Assembly (NCBI RefSeq): GCF_000003815.2
Contig: NC_049980.1
Span: 15,677,993-15,741,992, forward strand
DNA: 64,000 bases
Direction of reading: 5' to 3'
Source of the DNA: Branchiostoma floridae
Taxonomy: Eukaryota; Chordata; Leptocardii; Amphioxiformes; Branchiostomatidae
Shown here piece by piece: positions 1-11,654 of the stretch. Numbering within the stretch: the stretch's first letter is position 1; each line of letters opens with the position of its first letter. The notes beneath the pieces are model-generated. The model was not told the origin of the DNA, made no database searches, and saw only the letters and a program-made list of their open reading frames with translations. The position numbers and the translations under genes were made by a program.

Positions 1-491
1 ATGCTTGATATCTCGTTTGACTTAGCAGTCTCCTGCCTATATGTTGCATCGTCCTGCTCTGCAGCGTCCGAGGGCCCAGCATTTGCGTCTAGTTGTCCGT
101 CCAAGCTGTCCTGTGGAAGTTCAGGCCTAACAGCCACAGTGCACGGGGGTCTAGCGGCTGCCGACAATGTCGCCAGGTGCGCTTTCATATTGTCAACGGC
201 GCAGGCATCTTCCCACAAGGCCAGGTGAGACACCTCTGCGGTGCCAGTTGTGATGAAGGGCAAGATTGAGCTCGGGTGACCATTCACGTCCTTCCATCTG
301 TGGCGCCTGCTCACTGTGTTGACCAACGGCGCTGACTGAGCCGACACCTGGCGATTCTTGAAAAAAGAGCAATTTTGGCTGCTCGACGGAATGCTGCTGG
401 AAAGGACTTGGCAGGTCACTAGCGACCGTTTTGAGGCACTAGCAAGGGAAGAACAAAGACGGCCAGCCAGAGATTGTCCTAATGGCAACAT
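1..491 (-). CDS. Partial gene, N-terminal exon with mitochondrial-presequence-like start; runs off the window
   Basis: On the minus strand an ATG at 491 opens a frame that stays free of stops for 163 codons to the window edge. I checked the frame codon by codon. The base at -3 is A, and an in-frame stop lies upstream at 525-527. The product begins MLPLGQSLAGRLCSS and for about 70 residues is rich in Ser, Arg and Ala and poor in acidic residues, as in mitochondrial import presequences. After that it becomes acidic and Ala/Asp rich (for example HLALWEDACAVDNMKAHLA). I do not recognise the family. The gene is divergent from AGMO, with about 1.25 kb between the two starts. An open frame of this length is unusual in this AT-rich sequence, which favours a real exon; the mitochondrial role is inference. 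Confidence 0.55.
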   Translation of the reverse strand, partial: MLPLGQSLAGRLCSSLASASKRSLVTCQVLSSSIPSSSQNCSFFKNRQVSAQSAPLVNTVSRRHRWKDVNGHPSSILPFITTGTAEVSHLALWEDACAVDNMKAHLATLSAAARPPCTVAVRPELPQDSLDGQLDANAGPSDAAEQDDATYRQETAKSNEISS

Positions 492-1737
492 TTTTGTCCT
501 CAGATATAAATTATCTATGACCAATTAAGGATGACTCGAGGATACAGTGCGATCAGTCGCTTTTGTTTGTAAGACGTATCTAGGTACCTTGTTCTAGAAT
601 CCTTGGCATTGTTACGTGATGAAGTAAGTAGCCATGGACAAGCTGTTCTAGAGCTGCTAGCTTTGAATACAATAAAATCAGAAGTCTTTATATGCCATCT
701 ACCACCATCTTTATTTGTCTATTCATTTGGATTCGCCACATTTTGTGGAAGCATCAGGTGACTTTCACCTTTCTCGAAATGCCAACACGGAGACCTGACT
801 GTAAGGTTTGATTTTTGTCTACCGAGAAAAGCCCCTTCATGTTCTTTGATGTGCTTCAATCCTACACGGGCCTCAGTCTAATGTTCTATCCCAGGAACTT
901 CACCTGCCGAAGCTACGTACTCATTTTCACCTGATTGACGTAAGGTAATTCGCCTTTCCCACAAATACACGACTATGGATCGAACCCAGGACCCTTGATC
1001 CTGGACTCGAGTTGTTGACTCGGAAACTGAAGAGTTCTGAAATCCCTGATAGGTCCCGATGTTGTTGAAACGTACTTTACACCAATTTCCTACTTTATCC
1101 GACTCTTTTTATTTCAGAACATATTAGACAGTGGATAGTACACTGATGTGTTACGACGTAACTGTACAACTGATATGCAATGCAACAAAACAGTGTTTGT
1201 TCAACATCACGTACGGTGTGAGAGGGACCGGAGTAACCCCGCATATCCTGAAGCAGAGAGATTTTGGCATTTCCGCACGAGTTGAGCTAGTCCCTACCAA
1301 ACTCCCGCATGGCCGAATAGTAATGGGGGCTTTGGCGAAGTTAGGAATAAAAGCCTAGCAGCAGTTGCCTAGGACTGCATTGTCCGGCCGGCGGGAAAGA
1401 CTTAAAGGCTGACCGAAATCCCATGGCAACTTATTTGTCCCTATTTGGCCAAATTCTTCTCTTTTTTCATCCAGCTGACACGTCTGCTTGAAGACTAGAG
1501 TTGTGCACTGTTCTCCAAAACACGCATCAATTTTCAGGGTTCTGATAACCTAGCGGTCGCGACGCTGATCACGACGTGACTTGGAGTCAAGAGGTGTACA
1601 GACATTTGTTTGCTCAGGACAGAAACAGGCACGTTTCGTGTTCACAGAAAACCCGTTCACAGTGGAACGTCAATCAAACAAAGTCGTAAAATCAGAGGCT
1701 TCCTTCCCTTCATATCATAAGAGGTTTGGCCCACAAC
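492..1737. other. Intergenic region between two divergent gene starts
   Basis: No exon with both a coding frame and splice signals was seen here. Any shared promoter of the truncated minus-strand gene and AGMO should lie in this interval. No TATA box or other core element stands out. Confidence 0.4.
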
Positions 1738-4700
1738 ATGGACGGACATCAAGACGTACAGATGCGCCCTTCAACTGCGCCAACTTTCGTCACCGGGTTT
1801 CGACAAATCTTCTACCTCGTTACTCCATCTGAGACTACATTTGAGGCTCTAGAGGAAGTTCCGAACTATGTGAAGCAGGTAACATCTCAGTTATGCTGTC
1901 TTTGCAACTTCATTCAATGTGATCATTTGAGCCCCCTCTAGTTCCACAAGACGGTGATGGCTGAGCGACCATCTACTATCATTATTGAACGACCAAGTTA
2001 GGTTTGTGTGACTCATGATTTGTAATTGAAATATAATGCGTAAAAGTACACACAAAATCTACCAAAAAAAAGATTTAGTTATGAAATTCGCTGAGCGAAC
2101 TGTCAAATGCTTGGTCGCTTGGAGTCGCAGCCTCTAGCCGTGATAAGGAGGTTAAGTGCTTGACATTGACATTGTCGTCGACTGCATACATTTTGCAATG
2201 ACGTATTTCATTGATGTTGATTCAATCAGAACCGGTGAAAGAATTTGTAGTTGTAATGTAGGTAGTCTTCATTTTTCTCTGTGGCAAGTGGCAACTCCTG
2301 TGTCAGTCAACAGTCATTCCAAAGTCTCTTTCTTCAACCGACCATCCCGATATTCACGTGCTCAGTACGTGATCAACCCAGTAGACTTGTCACACATACG
2401 AGTAATCTATGAGTGGTTGCCCTCCACGTGATCATATTGCGTCACGTGAAAAGAAGTGATACTCGGACACAGATAGATACACAGTTGCACACCGCATCCA
2501 GTAATTAGTTTATTCATCACGATCCAAATGTCTTGGTCGTGTTTCCCACTGCCTCATATCTCTGGTACAACGATTTTCTCTCATAAGATCAAGACCTGTA
2601 TCAAGATAAGATTTAACTCATATGGCAGAAAGCATCCAGTTAAGAAAACTAGAAGTTCCCGTATTGCACACACAAAAAATCCGGAAACGACACATATGAA
2701 GAAAAAATATACCGTAAGAGGTAAGATATCTGATTTGTAAAGATATTCTGATAAATTTTATTGTAAATCTCAGAATAACGGATATCCCAACGCGAGTCGA
2801 ATTTCGAAAGCCCATATCGCTATCAGCGACGCCAGCAACCAACTTGCGCCGCTCGGGAGCGAAGATTCGCCGACAAAACATCTTACTAAAACTTAAAGCT
2901 GAATCCGCCACTCCGCACACGAAGCAACTGGACACAGAACGTCCACTAACTTGAAGCCTCTTTCTCCAAACGAGACTGGTACTACATCGGAATTTGGTGT
3001 GCTCCGACCACCCAAGATTCACGTGCTACGCATGTCTGAACGAGATAAGATGTGAAAACTAGAAGTTTCCAGGCTGAGTACGTGAAAATCCATATGTTCA
3101 CGCACCTAATATGCCATGAACTTGTAAGGTGCATGTGGACATATTGAGATTTTAACTTCTCCGTTGCTTTACAATATTGTAGAAAAAAGAAAGATGACAC
3201 GAATCTGTTCCGTGCAAAGTGTTATAGAAGAAAGACTTCCAAAGTATGAACATCATTGCTAAACACGATTCACGTGTAGATCTGACGTGACGTTATTGCT
3301 AAGCGCATTCCCAAGTGTTAAGTTGTACCAAAGAAAACGTGTTGAATGATGCTAAACTGTTTATGAAGTAAATACATGCCGCATAACATTACGATAAGTT
3401 GCTCCCGTGCTTGGGCAAGGTACGTGTACGTGGTTGGTACTGAAACAAAGAACGTGTTGAACAATGCTGAATTGTTTGTTAAGTAAATATATGATATCAT
3501 GGGGCTCTCGTCCTTGGGCAGGGTACAAAGTCTTCGACTTGAGTGACCCTTAAGATAAGTCTACATACTGTATAATACAGGGAAGAAAAATGTTCGGAAT
3601 ATAAACGATCATACATGTACATTAGATGAAACATGTGCTTATCATCCATGCATGTTTGTGCAGGGCTGATACAGCACAAACATACAGTAACGCTAGCAAT
3701 TCAATTAGTCTAAATAAAAGCAACATTAGAGCATTTAAATAGGACAATTCTGCACCCCTTTATATACTGGTGCCGGAAATAAATCAGCAAAGGATCGAGC
3801 TAGTTAATCATAACGGTTTCCCGAATCGACCGATGTGGTTGGAGGTTTTCGAACGTTCTCGGGGAACAAAATTCACCGCAAACTACAGTCACTACACTCA
3901 TTAACGATTCAAGCTTACCACCGAACGTGTCCGATCGAGTTCTATCGAGTATGTTGGATGGACGCAAAGACAGTGGAAAGTGTGCATATTTTAAGACGGT
4001 CTCACGGCACAACTTATGGCGCATTCATACGTTGTGAATATTGTTACGCAGTGTAATAAGATAGATTTAACTTGTGGTATAAAAAGAAATGACCAAAACA
4101 GTGACTTTGTTTTTATGCTTTGATCGCTCTGATTCTACATTGGGTGCCTTTAAAACATTTTTGTTGCAATACCACACGTGAGGTAGATAATCACACTCTT
4201 CCTCTCATTCCAGGCAATGCCCTTTGTAGTTATCTTGTTCCTGGTTGAGACGTTGGTTGCCTGGATACAGAACAGGACCACGCCCAGGTTCAGTAATGTC
4301 GTCGCCTCAGGGGGTGTTGCACTTGTCACACAAACCGTCAGGTCAGTAAAAATACCCAAAAAAAAAACGGGAAAAACAAGGAGGTAGTAGCAGCAGAGCC
4401 TCTTTGCTCTTCCTATAGTTACTGACAGTAAAGTGATGTCATGATATTGTGGGAACAGATTTAACGTTTTGTGCAGTTTGGACCGGTACAGACGGGATGG
4501 ACGAAATTTGGTTTATGTGAACAGGTTGTCAGTCACTATAGATATGATTGTTACTGCATTTGTCAATGGGGAAAATGTCAAAGGGACCACTAAAAAATGT
4601 TCACATTGGCCAGGTGGTTTTCATACGGAGGAAGTCACTTGTACAGGTTTGGCTGTGTTCCTTTTGTACAGGCTCCTGACTGTAGGTGTTGAAATGATGG

Positions 4701-7700
4701 CGTACGTCTGGCTGTATCGTCACATGCGATTGGTAGATATGTTGTGGGACTCATCTTTGACCTGGTGGGCAGCATTCTTTGGGGTGGAATTTGGCTACTA
4801 CTGGAGCCATAGACTGCACCATGGTAAGCGTCATGCATACTCGTAGGTAGAAACAGGTAAAGGTGGTCCCATCGCATTTTTGAGGCCTTAGGGGCAGTGG
4901 GTTGTTAACCACAACAAGGAGGTAAAAATTTTAACCTCCTTGACCACAATATCTAGAGCACATAAAATGAACACCAGCAAGGCTACCATTCGTGTATGTC
5001 TGCATGATGACACGGATAAAGAATCTAATTGAATTGTCATTCCTATTTATTTCTGATTTAACACTACATATCATTATTCAATTACTGCATACTTGTGCGG
5101 ATCTTATCAGAAGAATGGCAAAAGTTCAGTAGAGCGAATGTGTTGCCTTTTGCTGTTTATTCCTCTTTGATTGTGATCTGTTTACTTTAGAGGTGAACAT
5201 ACTATGGGCCGCACATCAGGTCCATCACAGCTCCGATGATTACAACATTCTGTCATCACTACGGACATCAGCATTCCAACGCTGTACCTCTTTTGTAAGT
5301 AATGTTGAAACAACAAGCAAAGCATCAGAATCGCAACATTGGTAAAAACAGCCTCGGTGGTGGAGGTACTATCAGCACCACGGACAGGGGCCGACAGCTA
5401 GCAAAGCCAGTGTATGAAGAAAGCTTTAAACCTCACGTATAGGATATAATTTCAGTTCTAATGGCGTTAACAACGATTGAATTTATCATTGACATTGTAG
5501 ATATGCGATTTTTAGCGTTAGTGGTACACAACACTTCAAGAGATGCACTAGTCTCAAGTTCTAGGTTTATTCCAGGAAAAGGATATTGCTGTTTTTCAAT
5601 GTGTCCTGAAGGAAAACGCCGTACACTCTCTATGTTTCCACAGCTCCTGTACTTACCCCTGGCCTTAGCAGTGCCCCCTGCTGCTTTTCTGGTTCATTAC
5701 CAATTGAATCTTCTATATCAGGCTTGGCTACACACAGAGGTTAGTGGTGAAATTATATATAACATAAACGGTTTATAACATAAACATCATTGCTGATGTG
5801 ACTCATGAGCATTCAATACACTCCCACCATTGGCTGGAATTACAGTAGTTCACAGAATGCTTACTCCAGTGGTTAGCGACCCTGCCTCTGGACGAAGAGG
5901 ATAGGAGTTCAAATTGCATACTACTAGAAAGGGCTAAGGTCCCCAGGACAGGACATCTTATTCTCCAAGCAGAGGTTGGGTCGCGGGGATGGTAATGGCC
6001 GGGAGCACAGAGAGCTGGTAAAATTCTCCGGCACTAGTATACCCGCGATCCAACCTCTGCCTAGATTTCAAAATTTCCTAGTATAATGTACCCGTAGATA
6101 ATGAACATATCGCCTGTCTTCTCTGTCTCAACCAGTGGAAGACCCGCTTGTCCAAATTTGCTTTCGCTCTGGCGCTCTGGTGTTCTTTTGTAAAATGCAG
6201 TAGTTAGTTTTTAGTCTTACCTTCGATGATGCTCATGTGTTGACAGCTGCCCTGAACAGTGCTTCCATCCCTTGTGCAGGTGGTTGGTTCCCTGGGTCCC
6301 CTGGAGTACATCCTGAACACACCGACTCACCACAGGGTTCACCACGGTAAGCTCAGATACAATTATTTCCAATTAGTGGTGCGTACCTAAAGCCCTGACT
6401 TGGTCCGGAGCCAAGTCCGGACTTGCAAAAAGCAATCTGTCACTTATATTCCCTTTTTTTGTTCTAAACCGTCTGAAACCTTCCATAGACATATTTCCAT
6501 AGAAATTTGAACTGGGAAAAGACAAACAAAAAACAGTTCGTGTTTACACTGGCTGTCTATCATTTTCATGTATTTTTCACATTGCATTTCAATTCATGCT
6601 AACATGCAATTTTATATGCACCCCCTACCCCCCCCCCCCCCCACCCCCCACCCCCCCAAAAAAATGCTCATAATATGACTTTACGTCCGGACCTGAACCT
6701 GAACTGCTGGACCTGAATCCGGACCTGAAATTGAGTTTAGGTACTCACCACTATTTCCAATTGTGAAGTTGTTGTGTTTGGATATCACTTATGTATTAAA
6801 ATGAAACGTTACCTGTGATTGTACATCTGCTTGGTATTTTTGATAATCTTTTGCGCTATTTCCGTACACAAAGTGAAGACCAGAAAGATAAGAGAGGACT
6901 GATCAAGAGCCTGTTGGTAAGCTCTTTGGTAAACGTTGTGTATAGAATTAGCATATTAAGTATTCACAATTTCATTTCTATTGTCATGGCTTAGAAGCAC
7001 ACTTGAAAACCAATGCACGCAGTACGAGGGTTAGTGCGAGGGTTAGTATGTTCACAAAGTATTATTATCACTATCTGTTCTATGATGGTTAAACTAACGT
7101 GCCCCCTCCTGATTACACCTGACTGTCCCAACAGGCAGGAATCAGATGGGAAAGAACTTTGGCGGAACACTCATCATTTGGGATCGAATATTTGGTGAGA
7201 AAACTTTGGCATTTTATTTTTCTGCGAGCCTTGTGAATCAGGGGTGGTATTTTGCGAATAGTGTAATCCATTCTATCTGTTTGAAACTAGGATGGGTCAC
7301 TCATGAGGTGGTGGGAGGGTGTCACATGACGAATTCAGGTTGCTATTATTTACCAGTGTCCCTTCAATTGCATCATCAATACTTCCAAATTGTAAAGCTG
7401 GGAGTTCAAAGTTTGAGCAGATGTAAAATGTTACAACTGTGTGATGATGAAACTCCCAAAACGCTTTTCCTACACGCTCTCTGTCAGAAAGTAGTCTGGA
7501 TGCCACGTGGGCCTGTTGCCCTACATACAAGCCTCTGCATTCAAATCTAAACAACATTATAAAACTCGCAAGGGCTTTATAATGAGTTGCATTATTTACC
7601 ACAGGCACTTTTCACCAGCAGAGTGGACCACTGATGTATGGTTTAAGAACTGCTGTCAACACGTGGGACCCAGTCTGGATACAGGTGAAGATACAGATAG

Positions 7701-9221
7701 TAAGATTCCTTGATGTGAATGAACGATTCTGCAGTATATCTGCACGAACATTGAATTTTGTTGTCACAAATCACACTTGTCTGGTTCCTAGGTCCTCCAC
7801 ACAAAAATAGCTCAATACAAAGATACAGGCATGCCATCATAACCCAGCAAAAAAAAACTGAACAAATTTCGAGCTTGAAGAAACTGGGAAATCCTTAATG
7901 TTGATTCCAAACAAATGGGTTGAATAATTATTTTTGCACCATGCAGTTTCATCACTTTGTGTGTATCTGGAATACATTCTGGAAAACCCCTGGGCTGTGG
8001 AACAAGTTGCGTGTGCTGTTTGCCAAGCCGGGCCAGGCAGCCGGCAAACCTCAACTGGGATCTATCCAGGGGCTTCATAAGGTTGGGTCATCACAGCTCA
8101 AATGGCTTCATTTCGTCATCTTGAAAACTGTTTAATGTTAGATCAAAAGATATCCATACTGCATTTTATACAAAAGCACATCATCATTATATTGGGTGAG
8201 TTGCCTGCGCCAAGTCACCCTCTCTGTCCTGCCGTCCCTGTTCCCACCTGAAAAGGAATTCAGTAAACATACAGTGTATATGTGTGACGACTAACGTTAC
8301 CGTAAGTTAGTCATTTGTGTACTGAGGTTTCTTCCACAATAAGTTAAAAGAGACATATTTTTAAAACAGGAGAATCCGTGATGTTTTTCTTTATTCTCTA
8401 GATACAGCAAGCACCAAAATACGACAGTAAGGTATCCACGGGTTGGGTGTTCTACGTACTGATGCACTTTCTACTCGCTTTGCTGACTTCCAGGACAATT
8501 CCCAAGGTAGCTTCATTTTACTTTGGCTTAATTAGATAACTTGATAATCTCCATATCTGCTCCTATGTGATACATGCTGTGCTTAGTCGTACCAGTAACA
8601 CCTTAATCTTGTATCGTACTTGAAACACCCTTACTTGTACCACCAAATCTTACCCTTGTTCCATCATTGCAAACTCTCTCAGTTTCATACATGATCATTA
8701 CAGTTTAATATTTCACTCTCTTTTTCATAGGATATGAGTATTTTGGCAACCGTCGGTAAACTGGCAACTATGATGTGGACACTGTCTTGCATGGCAGCAA
8801 TTCTGGACTGCAGGTAATATAACTACCTGATAAGCTTGGAGGCAAGTTCTATTTTCCTGAAACTGAATACAGTGTACTTAAGGCTGGATGCCATCCTATT
8901 ACAGGGCTCGCCCTAATTTTTTAGAGCGGGCCTGGTAGTAGTCGGATGGCACCCAGGCTAATTTGCAAACAATGTCAGGTAACATTTGCACAAATCTGCA
9001 TTTATTTCCATTTCAGGCCAACTGCTCCGCTCATGGAACTGTCCCGTTGTGTGTCCGTGTTGGGAACAGGTTTCCTACTGTGCCTCTCTGGTGGCCTGCT
9101 GACGTCACAGCCTCTCCTGACAGCTGTCACTCTGGCCTGTCACGCAGGGTCTGCAGTCCTCTGGAGTGTGGATCTGATGGGGACGGGTTTTCTGCGCGTT
9201 AAAAATCTGCGCGCGCGTTAA
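1738..9221 (+). CDS. AGMO: Alkylglycerol monooxygenase, 12 exons
   Basis: AGMO is an ER-membrane, tetrahydrobiopterin-dependent di-iron enzyme that cleaves the ether bond of alkylglycerols. Exons: 1738-1878, 4214-4341, 4672-4823, 5191-5294, 5644-5739, 6280-6346, 7135-7194, 7605-7684, 7947-8081, 8402-8506, 8731-8813, 9017-9221. All have AG/GT borders and phases that join, giving 451 residues against 445 in human. Exon 1 carries the family signature (FYLVTPSETTFEALEEVPNY). The histidines of the fatty-acid-hydroxylase motif are all present: H136 and H140, H149, H152 and H153, and H225, H228 and H229. Hydrophobic stretches in exons 2, 3, 5, 10, 11 and 12 fit a multipass protein. The ATG at 1738 agrees with the vertebrate start. 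Two oddities: the stretch after HHRVHHG is two residues shorter than in human, and the last ten or so residues plus the stop come from an inserted repeat. The exon 9 donor (AAG|GTTGGG) is weak. Confidence 0.96.
3317..3540. repeat. Tandem duplication in AGMO intron 1
   Basis: Two diverged direct copies of about 100 bp lie side by side, near 3327-3426 and 3437-3535. Shared landmarks in order are a GTAC near the start, AACGTGTTGAA, AATGCT, TAAGTAAATA and CTTGGGCA followed by GGTAC. Confidence 0.6.
4915..4942. repeat. 28-bp near-perfect palindrome in AGMO intron 3
   Basis: The arms CAAGGAGGT and ACCTCCTTG flank an AT-only centre; only the bases beside the centre break perfect symmetry. The ends match those of the palindromes at 12647-12678 and 15244-15274 except C/G at the sixth base. 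Single half-copies of the arm occur near 4376 and 15849. Confidence 0.7.
5371..5391 (+). promoter_or_regulatory. RE1/NRSE-like element in AGMO intron 4
   Basis: The 21 bases match the REST/NRSF consensus at 18 positions by my count, with an uninterrupted core TCAGCACCACGGACAG. It is the best of the RE1-like sites in this window. Binding by a REST-like protein in this organism is inference. Confidence 0.45.
5962..6065. mobile_element. Short inverted-repeat element, intron 5 of AGMO
   Basis: The left end reads TCTCCAAGCAGAGGTTGGG and continues TCGCGGG. The right end is its inverted counterpart with a few differences, ending CCAACCTCTGCCTAGA. The outer bases match the ends of the longer elements at 10321-10519 and 17453-17671. 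There is no coding capacity. Confidence 0.6.
6375..6752. mobile_element. 378-bp MITE with target duplication, AGMO intron 6
   Basis: The terminal inverted repeats AGTGGTGCGTACCTAAA and TTTAGGTACTCACCACT match at 16 of 17 bases. The element is flanked on both sides by ATTTCCAATT (6365-6374 and 6753-6762), an exact direct repeat. A duplication of 8-10 bp and ends of the AGTGGTG type fit a non-autonomous hAT-like element; the superfamily call is inference. The interior has clustered TCCGGACC-type repeats and a poly-C tract at about 6616-6664. Confidence 0.75.
6616..6664. repeat. C-rich low-complexity tract
   Basis: This is a run of C broken by single A and T residues and ending in poly-A, inside the 6375-6752 element. 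Length errors in the assembly are likely here. Confidence 0.8.
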
Positions 9222-9885
9222 AAATCTGCGCGCGCGTTAAAAATCTGCGCGCGCGTTAAAAATCTGCGCGCGCGTTAAAAATCTGCGCGCGCGTTAAAAA
9301 TCTGCGCGCGCGTTAAAAATCTGCGCGCGCGTTAAAAATCTGCGCGCGCGTTAAAAATCTGCGCGTTAAAAATCAAGTTGTTTTTTTCAGAAAATGCGCA
9401 GGGAGAAATTCTTGAAAATGTGACCCCATTATATGATTTTCAATCCGTTACCTGATTTTTTGGTTTGAAAACTTAAAAATGAAAAGCCCCTGATTTTAGG
9501 TCCCTTGAGAATAGGTTACTTTGCATCTCCTGAATATTTCAAAATCACTTAAATTTGACACAAATACATGGGAAAATTACTAATATGAGGCTTGGTATTG
9601 TAAAATATAACAGCTTGAGGCTTTTCTCCATTCTGCAAGCTTCATTCCATCTTTTCTCAAGCAGATTGTTCGCATGCAAATTGGACTACAGAAGGGGATA
9701 TTGTACTCAAGAATTATACATTATGATACTTAATTTTAACTTGTGTTCACTTTTTTAAGCTTTTAAGTTTAAAGCTGCAAAAAAAGTTTTTAAATCCCCA
9801 GGGAATCAGCTAATTTCCATATTTTAACGCGCAGATTTTTAACGCACAAGTTTTAACGCGTAAATTTTTAACGCGCACAAAACCC
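9185..9885. mobile_element. Foldback element with (CG)n arrays, inserted in the last AGMO exon
   Basis: From about 9190 to 9376 a 19-bp unit (TTAAAAATCTGCGCGCGCG) repeats about ten times. At about 9826-9880 shortened copies of the same unit lie in inverted orientation (for example GCGCAGATTTTTAACGC). The outer ends are also inverted: GGGTTTTCTGCGCGTTAAAA on the left, and on the right the complement of GGGGTTTTGTGCGCGTTAAA. About 450 bp of AT-rich, non-coding DNA lies between the arrays. The layout fits a foldback or MITE-type element. I see no clear target duplication, so the exact borders are approximate. Confidence 0.65.
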
Positions 9886-10320
9886 CAACCTTATAAGATG
9901 AAGTCACCATGTCATGTGTTGGAAAGTCCTACTACACCCTACTAGTCTCACATCTCTGAAATCAGCAGATAGTAATACTGTGTGTTCAGATTACGGTTCT
10001 GAAAAAAATAGGTCGGTTGGTAGTATAGCTATGGATGATGTTTTTTTTTTCTTTATGATTTCAGCCAGTTTAGCAATGTGAAAATAAATGCACCAGAGTG
10101 CTAGTATTTTCAACATCGTATTTTGATAGCATTTGACATCACAGCAAAACTGGACTGGTGAGAGATGTTGGAAAACGTCACTCTACGAGGCTCTCAGATC
10201 GAAACTCCTTGTCAGAGGTCGACCCCCCAAACGGCAGCAGGTTTTTGCCATGGTCAGTCGGGTGACCAGAAACCGACATTTTTCTAGGCCTGATCGTCCT
10301 CACCGTGCAGCACCAAGAAT

Positions 10321-10519
10321 TGCTCTCCAAGCAGAGGTTAGGCTCCGGCTGTTTTTTGACGTTTTTCTTAGTCGTTTTTACCGGGCTTTCTATTTTGTAT
10401 TGAATCTTGTATGTTATGTTTTGACAATATAAGATACAATACAAAATGCAAAGCCCGATAAAAACGACTAAAGAAAACGTTAAAAAAACAGTTGGAACCT
10501 AACCTCTGCTTGGAGAGTA
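10321..10519. mobile_element. 199-bp inverted-repeat MITE with 9-bp target duplication
   Basis: The ends TGCTCTCCAAGCAGAGGTTA and the inverted TAACCTCTGCTTGGAGAGTA continue inward into long complementary arms, including GTCGTTTTTA with TAAAAACGAC and GGGCTTTCTATTTTGTAT with its complement. The direct repeat ACCAAGAAT flanks both sides exactly (10312-10320 and 10520-10528). Nearly the whole element can fold into one hairpin. A 9-bp duplication would suit a Mutator-like origin, but that is only a guess. Confidence 0.8.
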
Positions 10520-11172
10520 ACCAAGAATAGCTGACATCGGTATCGGCTCCATTTACGTAACATGAAATAAAGTTGACATTACTACCGGGCCTACTGTTAA
10601 GCTGCTAGCTCATTTACAACCTTACATAACTCACCTAGTCGACCTTCCTGCTGGTTTGGTACTTTCAATGGCATATTTTTACGTGTTCAATCGTATAGAA
10701 AGGTAATACCCTTTGGAACCCTGTGGAAACCACTTTGCGTGCTGAGCTCATCTGAACATGACGGTAAAGTGATTCAATTCATGGCGACACCAGTAGCCAA
10801 AATACCGAACTAGTAATACTAGGTCTAAAATCGGACACGTCAATCTGTCCATCCTGTGTATATATTACGTCACATACAAAAATATTATAACACTCCAACA
10901 ATATATTGAGATACTTTAATGTGTTTGTTGGGTTTGTCTACAGCAATACTAGGATGCATAGACAGAATTAGTGAGAAAGTTGCAATAACGAATAAAACAA
11001 GAAATTTAAAAAAAAATCTCAAATATGCCACAGAGTCATGAGATCGTTGGTTTCTTGTTGCATTTTTAAAAATCTTTCTTGCTGTTTTTCTTTGAGGAGA
11101 AAGGCCCGGGCTGTGTGTCTGGAACATTACCCACTACGGTTCGATCCGTCTTCCTGTCGTCTACTATATTAA

Positions 11173-11654
11173 GGTCTCATTGATGTATTACTCCGCGAGT
11201 GGGTAATTAAAGAGATCCGAGCCAAAAATGAACGGCTGCACGGACGCATGTTTTGAGCGGTGAGAAATTTCCTTTTAGCCAGCGGAACTGACGTCAAAAG
11301 TTAGATTGGTGAAAGCTTATTTGTAACTGAAGAAATTAGCAGGTAAAGTTTTGCAGCCGCGCGCTAGGTCGGAGGTACACAGTCGTGGGTTCTGAGTGGT
11401 GCGGTTGTACACTAGCAGCAAAAAAGTGCCTTTTGTGGGGATTGACTAATCGTAGTTTGTAATTGCTATAAAAAAAGTTCCTATGTATAGTTTACGTTGG
11501 CAATTTTTTCCCACGATATAGAGTAAATGTGCTCGACATAGAATGAAAAATCTGCTGAAATTTCACGTAGCTTCATTATAAACGCGCCCATTTTAACCAC
11601 GAATTATAACTATGGAATTAAGTCTATGGGAAGAAGAAACTCATCAATGAGACC
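11173..11654. mobile_element. 482-bp MITE with TTAA target duplication (piggyBac-like)
   Basis: A perfect inverted repeat, GGTCTCATTGATG with CATCAATGAGACC, is bounded on both sides by TTAA (11169-11172 and 11655-11658). TTAA duplication is the mark of piggyBac-type transposition. No transposase frame is present, so it would be non-autonomous. Confidence 0.7.

Noticed and set aside
4469-4671. Extended AGMO exon 3 starting at the upstream ACAG near 4645
   Set aside because: That acceptor does not join in phase with exon 2. The ACAG at 4668-4671 joins in frame and keeps the spacing to the human protein exact.
9555-9758. 67-codon frame inside the foldback element
   Set aside because: It lies in AT-rich interior sequence with no similarity to a transposase.
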